From Streptomyces sp. NBC_00162 (GTDB lineage: Bacteria > Actinomycetota > Actinomycetes > Streptomycetales > Streptomycetaceae): a DNA stretch of 64,000 bases. The DNA lies in NCBI RefSeq assembly GCF_024611995.1, contig NZ_CP102509.1, positions 2,108,001 to 2,172,000 on the forward strand. Direction: 5' to 3'. The position numbers and the translations under genes are program-made. Shown one piece after another: positions 1-11,861 of this stretch (position 1 is its first letter; every line of letters starts with the position of its first letter). The notes beneath the pieces were generated by a model. That model saw only the letters and a program-made list of their open reading frames with translations, was not told the origin of the DNA and searched no databases.

Positions 1-813
1 GCCGTTCTTCTCCTGGGCCTCCAGGGCGTCGTCGAGGGCGAAGCGCAGGGCGTTGTCGCTGCGGGGGACGCCGATGCCGTAGGGCTCCTTGGAGAAGGGC
101 TCGCCGACCACCTTGAGCTCCTCGGGGACCTTGGCCGCGTAGCCGAGGAGGATGGAGTCGTCGGTGGAGACGGCGTCGACCTGGTAGGTGAGCAGGTTGT
201 CCACGCAGGCCGAGTAGGTGTCGTAGGCGACGAGGACCGCCTTCGGGAACTCCTTCTGGAGCCGCTGGTACGGGGTGGAGCCGGCGGCCGAGCAGACCTT
301 CTTGCCCGCGAGGTCCTGGGGGCCCTTGATGTCCTTCTCGTTCCTGCGGACCAGCAGGGACTGGCCGGCCATGAAGTAGGGGCCGGCGAAGCCGACCTGC
401 TTCTTGCGGTTGTCGTTGATCGTGTAGGTGCCGACGTAGTAGTCGATCTGGCCGTTCTGCAGGGCCGTCTCGCGGTTGGCGGAGGCGATCGTCCTGAACT
501 CGATGGTCTTGGGGTCGAAGCCGAGCGAGGCCGACATCATCTTGGCGATCTCGATGTCGAAGCCGGAGTAGCGGCCGCTGGCTGGGTCCTTCTCCCCCAT
601 GTACGGCTGGTCCTCCTTGGCGCCGACGACGAGGTGGCCCCGGCGCCTGGCCTTCTCCCAGGTGCGCGACTCGGGCAGCCGGAACGCCGTGTCGACCTGG
701 TACGCGGGCAGGGCCTCGGGCTGCGGCCCCTTGACCGGGGGGCTGCCGGGCTTGCCGCAGCCGACGGCGGCCACCGCGATCAGGAGCACCGTGAGGGCGC
801 GGATCGAGATCAT
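1..813 (-). CDS. gluB: Glutamate-type ABC transporter substrate-binding lipoprotein (C-terminus beyond window)
   Basis: The reading frame starts at ATG 813 and stays open to the window edge, so at least 271 codons are present and the C-terminus is missing. Residues 1-19 form a lipoprotein signal ending in AAVGC with Cys19 as the lipidated residue. The rest reads as a family-3 solute-binding protein for polar amino acids, with segments such as [10 protein letters not shown] and the YYVGTYTIN stretch typical of glutamate/glutamine binders. A GAGGGGG ribosome site lies 8 bases upstream. It follows the ATPase gene by 13 bases, the order of gluA-gluB in actinobacterial gluABCD operons; permeases would lie outside the window. 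Family is clear, glutamate as substrate is inferred. Confidence 0.88.
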   Translation of the reverse strand, partial: MISIRALTVLLIAVAAVGCGKPGSPPVKGPQPEALPAYQVDTAFRLPESRTWEKARRRGHLVVGAKEDQPYMGEKDPASGRYSGFDIEIAKMMSASLGFDPKTIEFRTIASANRETALQNGQIDYYVGTYTINDNRKKQVGFAGPYFMAGQSLLVRRNEKDIKGPQDLAGKKVCSAAGSTPYQRLQKEFPKAVLVAYDTYSACVDNLLTYQVDAVSTDDSILLGYAAKVPEELKVVGEPFSKEPYGIGVPRSDNALRFALDDALEAQEKNG

Positions 814-826
814 CGGACGGGCCCCC

Positions 827-1570
<744 letters not shown>

Positions 1571-1688
1571 GCGCTGCCCTGCCCACTTGTCGGTGTGTCG
1601 AGGTCTGCGCAAACTATCCAGCCCAGGAAGGGCACTTCGCCTCGACACGCCTAAAGGGGCATAAACGCCACATAAACCTCTACATCGA
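1571..1688 (-). promoter_or_regulatory. gluA upstream region with inverted repeat
   Basis: Between gluA and the next gene two perfect 9-base arms face each other: GTGTCGAGG at 1595-1603 and CCTCGACAC at 1640-1648. A candidate -10 (GATAGT on the minus strand) lies between them. Two GTTTATG direct repeats lie just upstream. The arms could be an operator for glutamate-dependent control; this is inference only. Confidence 0.35.
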
Positions 1689-2129
1689 TCAGCCTTCGGA
1701 GGATTCGGCGTACGCCTGGCTGAGCTCGGGGGATCCGGTCATCGCCCAGGACACCCCCGCCTCGATCACGTTCAGCTCGCGGCCCGAGGCCAGCCGGATC
1801 ACCGGCTGGCCGTTGGGCCACACCTGCCAGGCCGCCCCCGGGACCGTGCGGATGATCACGGTCCCGAGGTAGAAGCCCGCGTCGTTGCCGAGCCACGGCA
1901 CGATCTCGGGATCCCGCCGCCAGCGCGGCATCAGCTGGTCGAGCGCTTCCAACGAGGCCCGGCTCTCGTCGAGTTCGAGTCCGGCCGCCCTCGCCTGGAC
2001 GCGCAGCATCTCGCACTCCGAGAACAACTCGGCGATGCCCTCGGGATCATCGGCGAGGGCCGCGGCAAGACCCGCGGTCCGTTCCGTTTCGTGCCGGTTC
2101 AGCCAGTTGCCCAGGAAAGGGATGTTCAT
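1689..2129 (-). CDS. Small conserved actinobacterial protein, DUF6278-like
   Basis: A 146-residue soluble protein without signal peptide or membrane segment, starting at ATG 2129 (MNIPFLGNW). The frame is open further upstream but the extension looks non-coding. The middle has a helical stretch rich in charged residues ([18 protein letters not shown]), and the C-terminal half ([20 protein letters not shown], ending in [12 protein letters not shown]) resembles small Streptomyces proteins of unknown function in the DUF6278 group. It lies alone on the minus strand between gluA and exonuclease III. No function can be assigned. Confidence 0.7.
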   Translation of the reverse strand: MNIPFLGNWLNRHETERTAGLAAALADDPEGIAELFSECEMLRVQARAAGLELDESRASLEALDQLMPRWRRDPEIVPWLGNDAGFYLGTVIIRTVPGAAWQVWPNGQPVIRLASGRELNVIEAGVSWAMTGSPELSQAYAESSEG

Positions 2130-2228
2130 ACCGCCCAGCGTCGCACCAGGATCCGCCGCTGGCCACAGGGCGCGCCTGGATCCGCGGGCCCGGATCGGGT
2201 CCTGGCGACCCCAGGACACTGGCGACCC

Positions 2229-3014
2229 CTAGCGGGCGAGGTCCAGGTCGACGACGACCGGCGCGTGGTCGGACGCGCCCTTCCCCTTGCGCTCCTCGCG
2301 GTCGACGTAGGCGTCGGTGACGGCCTTGCCGAAGGGCTCGTTCCCGTACACCAGGTCGATGCGCATGCCCCTGTTCTTGGGGAAGGCGAGCTGGCGGTAG
2401 TCCCAGTACGTGTACGGCCGGTCGTACTTGAGGGGGCGCGGCAGCACGTCGGAGAGCCCGGCCGCCCGCAGCGCCTCCAGCGCGGCCCGCTCGGCGGGGG
2501 TGACGTGGGTGAGGCCCTCGAAGACCGCCGGGTCGTACACGTCCTCGTCGGTCGGGGCCACGTTGAAGTCGCCGAGCACCGCGAAGGGGCGGGGGCCGGC
2601 CGCGTCCTCGGCGACGGCCTCGGTCAGCGAGCGGAACCAGTTCAGCTTGTAGCCGTAGTGGTCGTGCTCGACCTCGCGGCCGTTGGGCACGTACACCGAC
2701 CAGAGGCGCACCCCGCCGCAGGTGGCGGAGATCGCGCGGGGCTCCTGGACGCCCTCGTAGTCGGGCCCGCCGGGCAGGCCGGTGACCACGTCGTCAAGGC
2801 CGACCTTGGAGACCAGGGCAACGCCGTTCCACCGGCCGGTGGCGTTGACGGCCGACTCGTAGCCGAGTTCGCGCAGCTCCGCGTGCGGGAACTGTTCCGC
2901 GGAGCACTTGGTCTCCTGGACGCACAGGACATCCGTGCCGGAGCTCTCCAGCCAGGCCAGCAGGCGCGGCAGCCGGGCGGTGATGGAGTTGACGTTGAAG
3001 GTGGCGATACGCAT
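2229..3014 (-). CDS. xthA: Exodeoxyribonuclease III
   Basis: A 261-residue member of the exonuclease/endonuclease/phosphatase superfamily that acts at abasic sites and 3' blocks in base excision repair. All family motifs are visible: ATFNVNSI at the N-terminus, the metal-binding Glu in VQETKC, YVPNGR, GDFNVAPTDEDVYDP, the RIDLVYG block and the C-terminal SDHAPVVVDL with the catalytic His. The start is ATG 3014 (MRIATFNV), where the fold normally begins; an upstream in-frame start would add only eight residues. Length fits the bacterial family. Confidence 0.93.
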   Translation of the reverse strand: MRIATFNVNSITARLPRLLAWLESSGTDVLCVQETKCSAEQFPHAELRELGYESAVNATGRWNGVALVSKVGLDDVVTGLPGGPDYEGVQEPRAISATCGGVRLWSVYVPNGREVEHDHYGYKLNWFRSLTEAVAEDAAGPRPFAVLGDFNVAPTDEDVYDPAVFEGLTHVTPAERAALEALRAAGLSDVLPRPLKYDRPYTYWDYRQLAFPKNRGMRIDLVYGNEPFGKAVTDAYVDREERKGKGASDHAPVVVDLDLAR

Positions 3015-3044
3015 GCGACCCAACCTACCGCCCGGCACCGACAG

Positions 3045-3677
3045 TCACAGGTCGGCGGCGTCACCTGCGGAGAGTCGGCCGTGATCGGTGCCGCCCAGGG
3101 TGTCCAGGGCCATGTCGTAGATGGGCCGGGCGATGTCGGAGAGGTAGGCGTCGTGGATGTCGATCGCCCGCCGCGGCTTGACCTCGCGGAGGTAGTCGAT
3201 CACCTCGGCGACCTTGTTCCAGGGCGCGTGGACCGGGACCATCAGGGTGTCCACGGGGGCCTCGGGCACGGTCAGCGCGTCCCCGGGGTGGAAGAGCGAA
3301 CCGTCCACGAGGTAGCCGACGTTGGTGATCCGCGGGATGTCGGGGTGGATCACGGCGTGCAGCTCGCCGTGCACCTGGACGTCGAACCCGGCGGCGCTGA
3401 AGGTGTCGCCGTGGCCCACGGTGTGCACCCGGCCCGGGTAGGCGGGGGCGAGCCGGCCGGCGACGCTGCGCAGGGTCCAGAGCGCGGCCGCGGGGTTGGC
3501 GTCGAGGGCGGCGCGCAGCCGGCCCTCGTCGAAGTGGTCGGGGTGCTCGTGCGTGACCAGCAGGGCGTCCGCCCCCAGGCCCGCGTCCGGTTCGCTGAAG
3601 GCGCCCGGGTCGATGACGAGCGTGTGCCCGTCCTTCTCCAGCTGGACGCAGGAGTGCAGCCGCTTGATGAGCTTCAT
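3045..3677 (-). CDS. MBL-fold metal-dependent hydrolase
   Basis: A 210-residue metallo-beta-lactamase-fold protein. The metal site THEHPDHFD is near residue 60, followed by VGHGDTF, a His in GELHAVIH, the Asp in FHPGDAL and the final His in VPVHAPW. This is the layout of the UlaG-like branch, whose members hydrolyse lactones or phosphodiesters. The substrate is unknown. Its start is 30 bases behind the stop side of the exonuclease III start on the same strand, so the two may be transcribed together. Confidence 0.8.
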   Translation of the reverse strand: MKLIKRLHSCVQLEKDGHTLVIDPGAFSEPDAGLGADALLVTHEHPDHFDEGRLRAALDANPAAALWTLRSVAGRLAPAYPGRVHTVGHGDTFSAAGFDVQVHGELHAVIHPDIPRITNVGYLVDGSLFHPGDALTVPEAPVDTLMVPVHAPWNKVAEVIDYLREVKPRRAIDIHDAYLSDIARPIYDMALDTLGGTDHGRLSAGDAADL

Positions 3678-3705
3678 GATCCCAGGCTAGTGCCGGGGAG
3701 CGCGG

Positions 3706-4296
3706 TTACGGGGTCGTCGTGGACACGACGTAGACCTTGGGGTGCTCGGGGTCCGTGAGGTCGACCGTGACGTCCCGGGTGGGGCGCGGGTCGGCCTGCT
3801 CCAGGGTGGTCCCGTACCAGGTGGCCTCCGGGGTCCAGTGCCAGCCCGCGACCTCCGTGTCGTGCGGGGAGATCGAGACCCCGGGGGTCAGCGCGTCCCG
3901 GCTGGTGCCGAGGTCGGCCAGGAAGGCGTCCAGGTCGGCGGGGGTGACCGCGATCTGCGTGAACAGCCGGCTCGTGCGCCAGTTGTTGGTCTCGAGGAAC
4001 CCGACCCGCCAGGCCTTGGGCGGGATGGGGACCTCGTAGATGCTGCGCTGCACCCGGGAGGGCCAGCCCGGACGCACCTTGGTCGCGCCGATCTTGGCGG
4101 CCTTGTCGCGGCCGCTCTCGCGGCTCTGCTGGGTGGAGATGGCCAGGTAGCCCGCGGGTACGCCGACGAGCAGCAGGATGATGATCGCGGTGATCCAGCG
4201 GCGCTTGACGACGTGCCTGCGGTCCTCGGCGGTGGGCTTCGGCGCACCGCCCTCGTCGGGGGCGGACGCCTGGTGGGGCAGGGAGGGCGGGGTCAC
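3706..4296 (-). CDS. Single-pass membrane protein at the end of the sugar-kinase operon, unknown function
   Basis: A 196-residue protein beginning at GTG 4296. That start overlaps the stop of the ROK kinase in a GTGA junction, which fixes the start and implies translational coupling. After a Pro-rich cytoplasmic N-terminus there is one membrane segment at about residues 34-52 (WITAIIILLLVGVPAGYLA). A soluble domain of about 140 residues follows, with no motif I recognise. It is the last gene of the sugar ABC transporter/kinase operon, so a role at the membrane near that system is possible but not shown. Confidence 0.75.
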   Translation of the reverse strand: MTPPSLPHQASAPDEGGAPKPTAEDRRHVVKRRWITAIIILLLVGVPAGYLAISTQQSRESGRDKAAKIGATKVRPGWPSRVQRSIYEVPIPPKAWRVGFLETNNWRTSRLFTQIAVTPADLDAFLADLGTSRDALTPGVSISPHDTEVAGWHWTPEATWYGTTLEQADPRPTRDVTVDLTDPEHPKVYVVSTTTP

Positions 4297-5458
4297 TGCT
4301 GTCCTGTGTCCTTGGGGTCCGTGGAGCCTGCGCTGTCCCGCCGGCCGAGCTGCGCGTAGCGCTCGTAGCGCTCGACCCGGCGGCGTGTGGCACGCCGGAA
4401 GCGGCGGGCGACGAGCCGGGCCAGGTCGGCGGCACCGACCATACCGGCCTCGGGGCCGAGCTGGGCCTTGGCGATCCGCGCCTCGGGCCGGTAGCCGCGG
4501 CCGGTGAGGTGGCGGCGGAAGGCCTCGCGGGCGGGACCGATCAGCAGGTCGTCGGCCGCGCTGACGCCCCCGCCGATGACGAAGCAGGAGGGATCGAGGG
4601 CGGCGGCCAGGTTGGCGATGCCGACGCCGAGCCACTGGCCGATGTCCTGGAGCAGCTCGACGCACATGGCGTCGCCCTCGCGGGCCAGCTCGGTGATGAG
4701 CGGCCCGGTGATCTCCTGGACGTTGCCGCCGACCCGGGCGATGAGGTTGTGCGCGACCGGGGAGTCGGCCGCGGCCAGCTCGCGGGCCTCGCGGACCAGG
4801 GCGTTTCCGGAGCTGTACTGCTCCCAGCAGCCGCGGTTGCCGCAGGGGCAGCGGTGCCCGCCGGGGACGACCTGCATGTGGCCGAACTCGCCGGCGACCC
4901 CGTACCGGCCGCGCTTGACCTGGCCGCCCTCGAGGATGGCCCCGCCGATGCCGGTACCGAGGGTGATCATGACGAGGTGGTCCTCGCCGCGCCCGGCTCC
5001 GAAGCGCCATTCCGCCCAGGCGGCGGTGTTGGCATCGTTGTCGACCATGACCGGGACCGCGAGCCGGGACTGGAGTGCGTCGCGCAGCGGCTCGTCGCGC
5101 CAGGCCAGGTGGGGTGCGAAGAGGACGCGGGAGCGGTCGGCGTCGACCCAGCCGGCCGCCCCGATGCCGACCGCGTGCACGTCGTGCCGGTCGGAGAGGT
5201 CCAGCACCAGCTCGACGATGGTGTCCTCGACGACCTTGGCGCTCTTGGACTTGTCCGGGGTCTCCGCGCGGATCTTCTCCAGGATGATGCCGTCGGCGTC
5301 GACGACGCCGGCCATCACCTTGGTGCCGCCGATGTCGATGCCGACGGTCGGGACGCGCGGGGCGGTCAGGTGCGACCGCCGCTCACGGGTCCCGATGGTC
5401 CGCAGGACGGTGCCCCGCGCCGACCCCCGGTGGGTGAGCGAGAAGTCCCGGTACGTGC

Positions 5459-5462
<4 letters not shown>
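4293..5462 (-). CDS. ROK-family sugar kinase
   Basis: A 389-residue ROK protein that phosphorylates a sugar, probably the one imported by the upstream transporter. The N-terminal phosphate loop is [14 protein letters not shown], the catalytic Asp lies in [14 protein letters not shown], and the zinc site combines a His in GEFGHM and GGHR with [11 protein letters not shown]. No helix-turn-helix precedes the kinase domain, so it is a kinase rather than a ROK repressor. ATG 5462 overlaps the stop of the ABC ATPase (ATGA), fixing the start. A C-terminal basic tail (about 345-389) is longer than in glucokinases. Confidence 0.88.
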
Positions 5463-6324
<862 letters not shown>

Positions 6325-6328
<4 letters not shown>

Positions 6329-7368
6329 TTCGCCTCCGCCCGCTTGCGGACCCATGCGTTGAGCAGCGTCGCGAGCAGCAGCATCGCGCCGAGGAAGAAC
6401 TTGAACCAGTCCGGGTTCCACTGGGCGTAGACGATGCCGTTGCTGGTCATGCCGAAGATGAAGGCGCCGACCGCCGAGCCGATGGCGGAGCCGTAGCCGC
6501 CGGTCATCAGACAGCCGCCGATGACGGCCGCGATGATGTAGAGGAACTCGTTGCCGACGCCCTCGCCCGACTGGACCACGTCGAACGAGAAGAGGATGTG
6601 CTGCCCGGAGATCCAGGCGCACAGGGCGACGCCCATGTAGAGGCCGATACGGGTCTTCACGACCGGGACGCCGGTGGCGCGGGCCGCGTCGGCCCCGCCG
6701 CCCACCGCGAAGATCCAGTTCCCGGCGCGGGTGCGCAGCAGGATCCAGGTGGCCACGGCGACCAGGGCCAGCCACCACAGGATGGTGACCTTCAGGGTGA
6801 CCGAGCCGATGTTCCACTGCGAGGCGAAGAGGGCGCGCGCGGAGGAGAAGCCCTCCATGTCGGCGATGCTCTTGGTGGAGACCGAGCCGCTGATCAGCTT
6901 GGTGAAGCCGAGGTTCAGGCCGGTCAGCATCAGGAAGGTGCCGAGCGTGATGATGAAGCTGGGCAGCTTGGTACGGGTCAGCATGAAGCCGTTGAAGAAG
7001 CCGATGGCCAGGGTGACCAGCAGCGACACCAGGACGCCGACCCAGACGTTGGCGGTCATCTGGTAGCTGAACATCGAGGCGACCAGCGCCGAGGTCGTGA
7101 CCATGACACCCGCGGACAGGTCGAACTCGCCGCCGATCATCAGCATGGCCACCGGAACCGCCATGATCCCGATGGTGGAGGCCGAGTACAGCACCGTGCT
7201 GAGGCTGGAGGCCTGCAGGAAGCTGGGGGCGGCGAAGGAGAAGAAGACGAAGACGGCGACCGCGCCGACCACGGCGCCCAGCTCCGGGCGGCCGAGCAGT
7301 TTGCGGACCACCGAGGTGGGGGCGAGCCGTTCGTCCACGGTGGCGGCCCCTCCCGCGGACCCGCTCAT
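6325..7368 (-). CDS. Sugar ABC transporter permease (CUT2/BPD_transp_2 family)
   Basis: A 347-residue integral membrane protein with about eight to ten hydrophobic segments and the family blocks [13 protein letters not shown] and [21 protein letters not shown], as in RbsC/XylH permeases. Both ends overlap neighbouring genes: ATG 7368 overlaps the binding-protein stop (ATGA), and its stop overlaps the ATPase start. It forms the membrane channel for the sugar bound by the lipoprotein next to it. Confidence 0.9.
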
Positions 7369-8375
7369 CGGCTGCCCCGCTTGATGAACTCCTCCAGCTC
7401 GGCGGCCTCGGCGCCGGTGACGATCTGCGGTCCGGTGAGCACCGGGCGGCCGCCGCCGAGCGTGTCCGCGTTGTAGCGGTAGAGCCAGAGCAGGTCGATC
7501 GCCTCGTAGCCCTGGAGGTAGGGCTGCTGGTCGACGGCGAAGCCGAGGGCGCCGGACTTCAGGTCGCGGGCCACGGACTCGTTCAGGTCGAAGGTGTCCA
7601 CCTCGGCCTTGCTGGCGGCCGCGTCCTTCGCCTTGACCGCGGTGGGGGCGAAGGGGGCGCCGAGGGTGAGGATCGCGTCGACGGACGGGTCCGCCTGGAG
7701 CTTCGCCTGGATGGCGGCCTGGACGGAGGGCATGTTGGTGCCCTCGACGTACAGGTTCTCCATGGAGCCGGAGAAGGTCTTCTTGGCCCCGGCGCAGCGC
7801 TGCTCGTGGCCCACGTTGCCCTGCTCGTGCAGGACGCAGACGGCCTTCTTGCGGCCGCGCTTGCTCAGCTCGGTGCCGACCGCCTCGCCCGCGATCTGCT
7901 CGTCCTGGCCGATGTGGGTGAGCGCCCCGTACTCGGCGGACTGGGCGGAGCCGGAATTGACCGTGACCACCGGGATGCCGGCCTTGACGGCCTTGGCGAT
8001 GACGTCCTTGAGGGCCTCCGGCTTGGCGAGGCTCACGATGATCCCGTCGACCTTCTGGTCGATGGCGTTCTGCACGAATTGCGCCTGCTGCTGCGCCTGG
8101 TCGTCGTGGGCGTAGACGAAATTGATGTTGTCCTTCGCCGCTGCCTCCTTGGCGCCCTTCTGGACGATGTCCCAGAAGGTGTCGCCGTCGCCCGCGTGCG
8201 TGACCATCGCGAAGGTCCAGCGCGGGGTGGAGACGGCCGGCCGGCCCGCCTCGGCGGCCTTCGCCCGCTCCTCGGCGCGCTTGCCGCCCGTGCTGCTGCA
8301 GCCCGCGAGCGAGGCTCCCAGTACCGCCGCGAGCACGGCGCCCACGACGCGTACCCCTGTCCGAACCCTAGCCAC
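7365..8375 (-). CDS. Sugar ABC transporter substrate-binding lipoprotein (ribose/xylose type)
   Basis: A 336-residue periplasmic-binding-protein/LacI-fold protein that captures a sugar outside the membrane. The signal ends in LAGC with Cys26 as lipid anchor. Domain signatures include [23 protein letters not shown] and the hinge region [18 protein letters not shown], which is typical of ribose, xylose and inositol binders. It starts at GTG 8375 and leads the operon SBP-permease-ATPase-ROK kinase-membrane protein. The sugar is not determinable from sequence; the divergent Gfo/Idh/MocA oxidoreductase would suit an inositol-like or oxidised sugar. Confidence 0.88.
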   Translation of the reverse strand: MARVRTGVRVVGAVLAAVLGASLAGCSSTGGKRAEERAKAAEAGRPAVSTPRWTFAMVTHAGDGDTFWDIVQKGAKEAAAKDNINFVYAHDDQAQQQAQFVQNAIDQKVDGIIVSLAKPEALKDVIAKAVKAGIPVVTVNSGSAQSAEYGALTHIGQDEQIAGEAVGTELSKRGRKKAVCVLHEQGNVGHEQRCAGAKKTFSGSMENLYVEGTNMPSVQAAIQAKLQADPSVDAILTLGAPFAPTAVKAKDAAASKAEVDTFDLNESVARDLKSGALGFAVDQQPYLQGYEAIDLLWLYRYNADTLGGGRPVLTGPQIVTGAEAAELEEFIKRGSR

Positions 8376-8526
8376 GTCGCCGTGCCTTTCCCTCGTCCGT
8401 CTCGTCCGTCATCATTCGGTCATTCCGGTTCCAGCCGTCCAGTATCCGCCACAGTGGACCATGAAGGGCCATCGGGGCATGCGCGGGCAGATTGACAGGT
8501 CCCCCGGACGGGGTCAGGTTGAGTGC

Positions 8527-9531
8527 ATGCGCATCGGGCTCATCGGGACGGGCCGGATCGGCTCCTTCCACGCGGCGGCGCTGGCCCGCCAGGCGGACGC
8601 GGGCTCGCTCCTGCTCGCCGACGCCGAACCCGCGCGGGCGGCGCGCCTGGCCGACCGGCTGGGGGCCACCGCCGCGCCCTCCGTGGAGCAGGTCTTCACC
8701 TGGGGCGTCGACGCGGTGGTCGTGGCCTGCGCGACCGAAGGGCACGCCGAGCTGGTCGTACGGGCGGTGCGCGGCGGGCTGCCGGTGTTCTGCGAGAAGC
8801 CGCTGGCCCCGGACCTGGCCCGGACCCTGGCCGTGCTGCGCGAGGTGGAGGCCTGCGGCGGCGTGCTCCAGGTGGGGTTCATGCGCCGCTTCGACGCGGG
8901 CTACCGCACGGCCCGGGAGCTGGTCCGCTCGGGCGCCCTGGGCCGGCTGCACACCGTACGGACGATGACGGCCGATCCGGCTCCGCCGCCCGCGGCGTAC
9001 CTGGCGACCTCCGGCGGGCTGTACCGGGACTGCCTGGTGCACGACTTCGACATGGTCCGCTGGGTCACCGGGCACGAGGTGACCGAGGTGTACGCGGCCG
9101 GCTCGGACGCGGGTCCGGCGCGGTTCCGGGAGACGGGTGACATCGACACCGCCGCGGCCGTGCTCACCCTGGACGACGGGACGCTGGTCACGGCGACCGG
9201 TACGCGGTGCAACGGCGCCGGGTACGACGTGCGCATGGAGCTGGCCGGGGAGCTGGACCAGGTCTCCGCCGGGCTGGACGACCGTACGCCGATCGCCTCG
9301 ACCGAGCCGCAGGGCCCGCCCCCGGCGAGCAAACCGTGGACGGGGTTCCTGGAGCGGTTCGCCCCCGCGTACGAGGCGGAGCTGGCGGCCTTCGTACGCC
9401 TGGTCCGCGGCGAGGGCCCCAACCCGTGCGACGGCCGGGAGGCGCTCGCCGCGTTCCGGGTCGCGGAGGCGTGCGAGCTCTCGCGCCGCGAACGGCGCCG
9501 GGTCCGGCTGGAGGAGCTCCCGGATCTGTGA
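8527..9531 (+). CDS. Gfo/Idh/MocA-family oxidoreductase (inositol 2-dehydrogenase-like)
   Basis: A 334-residue NAD(P)-dependent sugar or cyclitol dehydrogenase. The N-terminal Rossmann motif is GLIGTGRIGSFHA, the conserved EKPL (CEKPLAPDL) marks the catalytic Lys region, and the substrate-side block is RDCLVHDFDMVRWVTG with the expected Asp and His. The start is ATG 8527. It is divergent from the sugar transporter operon with 151 bases between, so the two units probably share a control region and substrate. Confidence 0.88.
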   Translation: MRIGLIGTGRIGSFHAAALARQADAGSLLLADAEPARAARLADRLGATAAPSVEQVFTWGVDAVVVACATEGHAELVVRAVRGGLPVFCEKPLAPDLARTLAVLREVEACGGVLQVGFMRRFDAGYRTARELVRSGALGRLHTVRTMTADPAPPPAAYLATSGGLYRDCLVHDFDMVRWVTGHEVTEVYAAGSDAGPARFRETGDIDTAAAVLTLDDGTLVTATGTRCNGAGYDVRMELAGELDQVSAGLDDRTPIASTEPQGPPPASKPWTGFLERFAPAYEAELAAFVRLVRGEGPNPCDGREALAAFRVAEACELSRRERRRVRLEELPDL

Positions 9532-9551
9532 GCGGGTGGCCATCGGGGCGG

Positions 9552-10745
9552 CTACCAGCGCACCGGCAGCCGGGTCACGCCCCGGATCAGGCTGCCCCCG
9601 ATCCAGGTCGGCGGACCCCCGGCCGGGTCCTCGGCCAGGTCCGGGAAGCGCTCCAGCAGGCCGCGGATCGCGATGCGGCCCTCCATCCGGGCGAGCGGGG
9701 CGCCGATGCAGAAGTGCAGTCCGTGCCCGAAGGCGAGGTGGCCCTGGGGGGCGCGCCGGATGTCGAAGGTGTCGGGGCTCTCGTACCGCCCGGGGTCGCG
9801 GTCGGCGCCGGCCAGCGAGACGAGGACGGTGGCTCCGGCCGGTATGGCGGTGCCGCCGAGCTCCATGTCCTCGCGGGCGTAGCGGTAGGTGGTGTTCTGC
9901 ACCGGGCCCTCGTAGCGGAGCATCTCCTCGACCGCCCCGTCGAGCAGGCCGTCGTAGTCGGCGCGCAGGGCGGCCAGCTGGTCCGGGTGAGCCAGCAGCG
10001 CGCGCGTGCCGTTGGATATGAGGTTGACCGTGGTCTCGTGGCCGGCGATCAGCAGCAGGAAGGCCATCCCGATCAGCTCTTTGGAGGACAGCGCGTCGCC
10101 GTCCTCGTCCCTGGTCTGGATGAGGGCGCTGAGCAGGTCCTCGCCGGGGGCCTTGGCCTTGGCCTCGACGAGCTCCGAGAGATAGTCGCCGAGCTTCTGG
10201 TGCGCGGTGGTGCTCGGGGCGAGGGAGGTGGGCGCGAGGACCTCCTTGGACCAGTAGCCGAAGCGCTCGCGGTCCAGTTCGGGCACGCCGAGGAGTTCAC
10301 CGATGACGGTCATGGGCAGCGGAAACGCGAGGGCCTTGATCAGGTCGGCGGTGCGCTGCGGGCGGGCGGCCATCGCATCGAGCAGTTCGTCGGTGATCTG
10401 CTGGACGCGGGGCCGCATGGCGTGCACGCGGCGGGAGGTGAACTCGCGGGCGACCAGGCGGCGCAGCCGGGTGTGCTGCGGCGGGTCGGTCTCCAGCATG
10501 TTGCTGTTGGCCACGGTGGCCGCCACGCCCGGCAGGACTCCGCTGCTGTTCCAGTCCTTCGACAGGCCGGGGTGCTTGAGCGCCAGGCGGGCCTCTTCGT
10601 AGCCGACGACGAGCAGGGTGGGTGCGTACTCGGGGGCCGAGACCTCGACTTGGTGCACCGGACCCGCCGCGCGCAGGCGGGCGTAGAAGGAGTACGGGTC
10701 GACGTGGAAGTCCGCGTCGTTCGCGCTGATGTCCGGTTGTGGCAT
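9552..10745 (-). CDS. Cytochrome P450
   Basis: A 397-residue soluble bacterial P450. The I-helix oxygen-binding motif is AGHETTVNL, the K-helix ExxR lies in EEMLRYEG, and the haem loop is FGHGLHFCIGAPLARME with the axial Cys. This resembles the CYP107/CYP105-like families of Streptomyces. Start at ATG 10745 (MPQPDISANDADF). No ferredoxin or ferredoxin reductase is adjacent, so electrons must come from elsewhere. Substrate unknown. Confidence 0.93.
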   Translation of the reverse strand: MPQPDISANDADFHVDPYSFYARLRAAGPVHQVEVSAPEYAPTLLVVGYEEARLALKHPGLSKDWNSSGVLPGVAATVANSNMLETDPPQHTRLRRLVAREFTSRRVHAMRPRVQQITDELLDAMAARPQRTADLIKALAFPLPMTVIGELLGVPELDRERFGYWSKEVLAPTSLAPSTTAHQKLGDYLSELVEAKAKAPGEDLLSALIQTRDEDGDALSSKELIGMAFLLLIAGHETTVNLISNGTRALLAHPDQLAALRADYDGLLDGAVEEMLRYEGPVQNTTYRYAREDMELGGTAIPAGATVLVSLAGADRDPGRYESPDTFDIRRAPQGHLAFGHGLHFCIGAPLARMEGRIAIRGLLERFPDLAEDPAGGPPTWIGGSLIRGVTRLPVRW

Positions 10746-10798
10746 GCGGCCTACATTACGACGCCGGTTCAGTGCTGGACCTGGCGCTTTCCGGACAG

Positions 10799-11728
10799 TC
10801 AGGCGGAGTTGGCCGCGCGGCGTCCCCACGCCGTACCGGCCAGCACCAGCGCGGCGCCGGCGAAACCGGCCGCACCGAGGTGTTCGCCGCCGATCGCGAT
10901 GCCGGCGGCGGCCGCCCAGAGGGGCTCGGTACCGAGGAGCAGGCTGACGCGGGAGGGCGAGGTACGGCGTACGGCCCACATCTGCACGAAGAAGGCGAAG
11001 AGGGTGCAGAAGACGGAGAGGAAGGCGAGCCCGGCCCACTCGGCGGGGCCGAAATCCGCCGCGGCGGCCCAGGGGCTGTCGCCGGTGCCGGGCAGGACGG
11101 CGAGTGCGGCGAAGACCAGGACGGCACTGCCCAGTTGCACCGTGGTCAGGGACAGCGAGTCGGCGTCCTGGACGGCCTTGATCCGGGCCATGAACATGAC
11201 ATGCGCGGTGCGGGCGAGGGCGGCGCCGAGGATCAGCAGGTCACCGGAGCTGGGCGCGGTGAACCCGGCGCCCTGGGTGAGGAGTACGACACCGGCGACG
11301 GAGACGGCGGCGGCACCGAGGAAGCCGGCCGCGGGGCGGGTCCGGCGGACGGCGGCCTCGGCGAGCGGCGTGAAGATCATGGTCAGGCTGATGATCAGCC
11401 CCGCATTGGTGGCGGAGGTGTGGACGACCCCGTAGGTCTCCAGGAGGAAGATCCCGCCGAGCACGAGTCCCAGCAGCCCGGCGCCGCGCAGCTGGGCGGG
11501 GGTCAGCGCCCGCAGCCGCCGCCACCCGGTGACGGCCAGCACGGGCAGGACCAGCCCGAAGCGCAGCACGAGTACGCCGATCACGGTCTGCGTGGTGGTG
11601 ATGCCCTTGGCGGCGAGGTAGCTGCCGCCCCAGAAGACGGCGACGGCCAGCACGGGCAGGTCGGCGAGCCAGGCGGCGCGGCGGGGTGCGTTGCGGGGGG
11701 CTTCGAGGGCGGGCGAGAGCGCTGTCAC
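10799..11728 (-). CDS. DMT/EamA-family transporter
   Basis: A 309-residue membrane protein with about ten hydrophobic segments in two EamA repeats (first repeat from VFWGGSYLAAKG, second from ARTAHVMFMARIKAV), as in drug/metabolite exporters. I chose GTG 11728 because GGAG lies 8 bases upstream and the protein then starts just before the first membrane helix. The longer open frame to 11863 adds a hydrophilic stretch with no family support. Substrate unknown. Confidence 0.85.
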   Translation of the reverse strand: MTALSPALEAPRNAPRRAAWLADLPVLAVAVFWGGSYLAAKGITTTQTVIGVLVLRFGLVLPVLAVTGWRRLRALTPAQLRGAGLLGLVLGGIFLLETYGVVHTSATNAGLIISLTMIFTPLAEAAVRRTRPAAGFLGAAAVSVAGVVLLTQGAGFTAPSSGDLLILGAALARTAHVMFMARIKAVQDADSLSLTTVQLGSAVLVFAALAVLPGTGDSPWAAAADFGPAEWAGLAFLSVFCTLFAFFVQMWAVRRTSPSRVSLLLGTEPLWAAAAGIAIGGEHLGAAGFAGAALVLAGTAWGRRAANSA

Positions 11729-11861
11729 CAGGGTGTCTCCGATGGCGGGAAGCGGGTGGAGACTTCGGCGGCTCTCACGATGCGGGGCCACCGTACCGGA
11801 GCCGATCATGCGGGTCGACCCATTTGCGGACTGACCCGACCGGCCCCGTAGCATCGGGGGC

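Noticed and set aside
2091..3758. Plus-strand open frame of 555 codons across the exonuclease III and MBL genes
   Set aside because: It spans two real genes on the other strand and has antisense-type composition.
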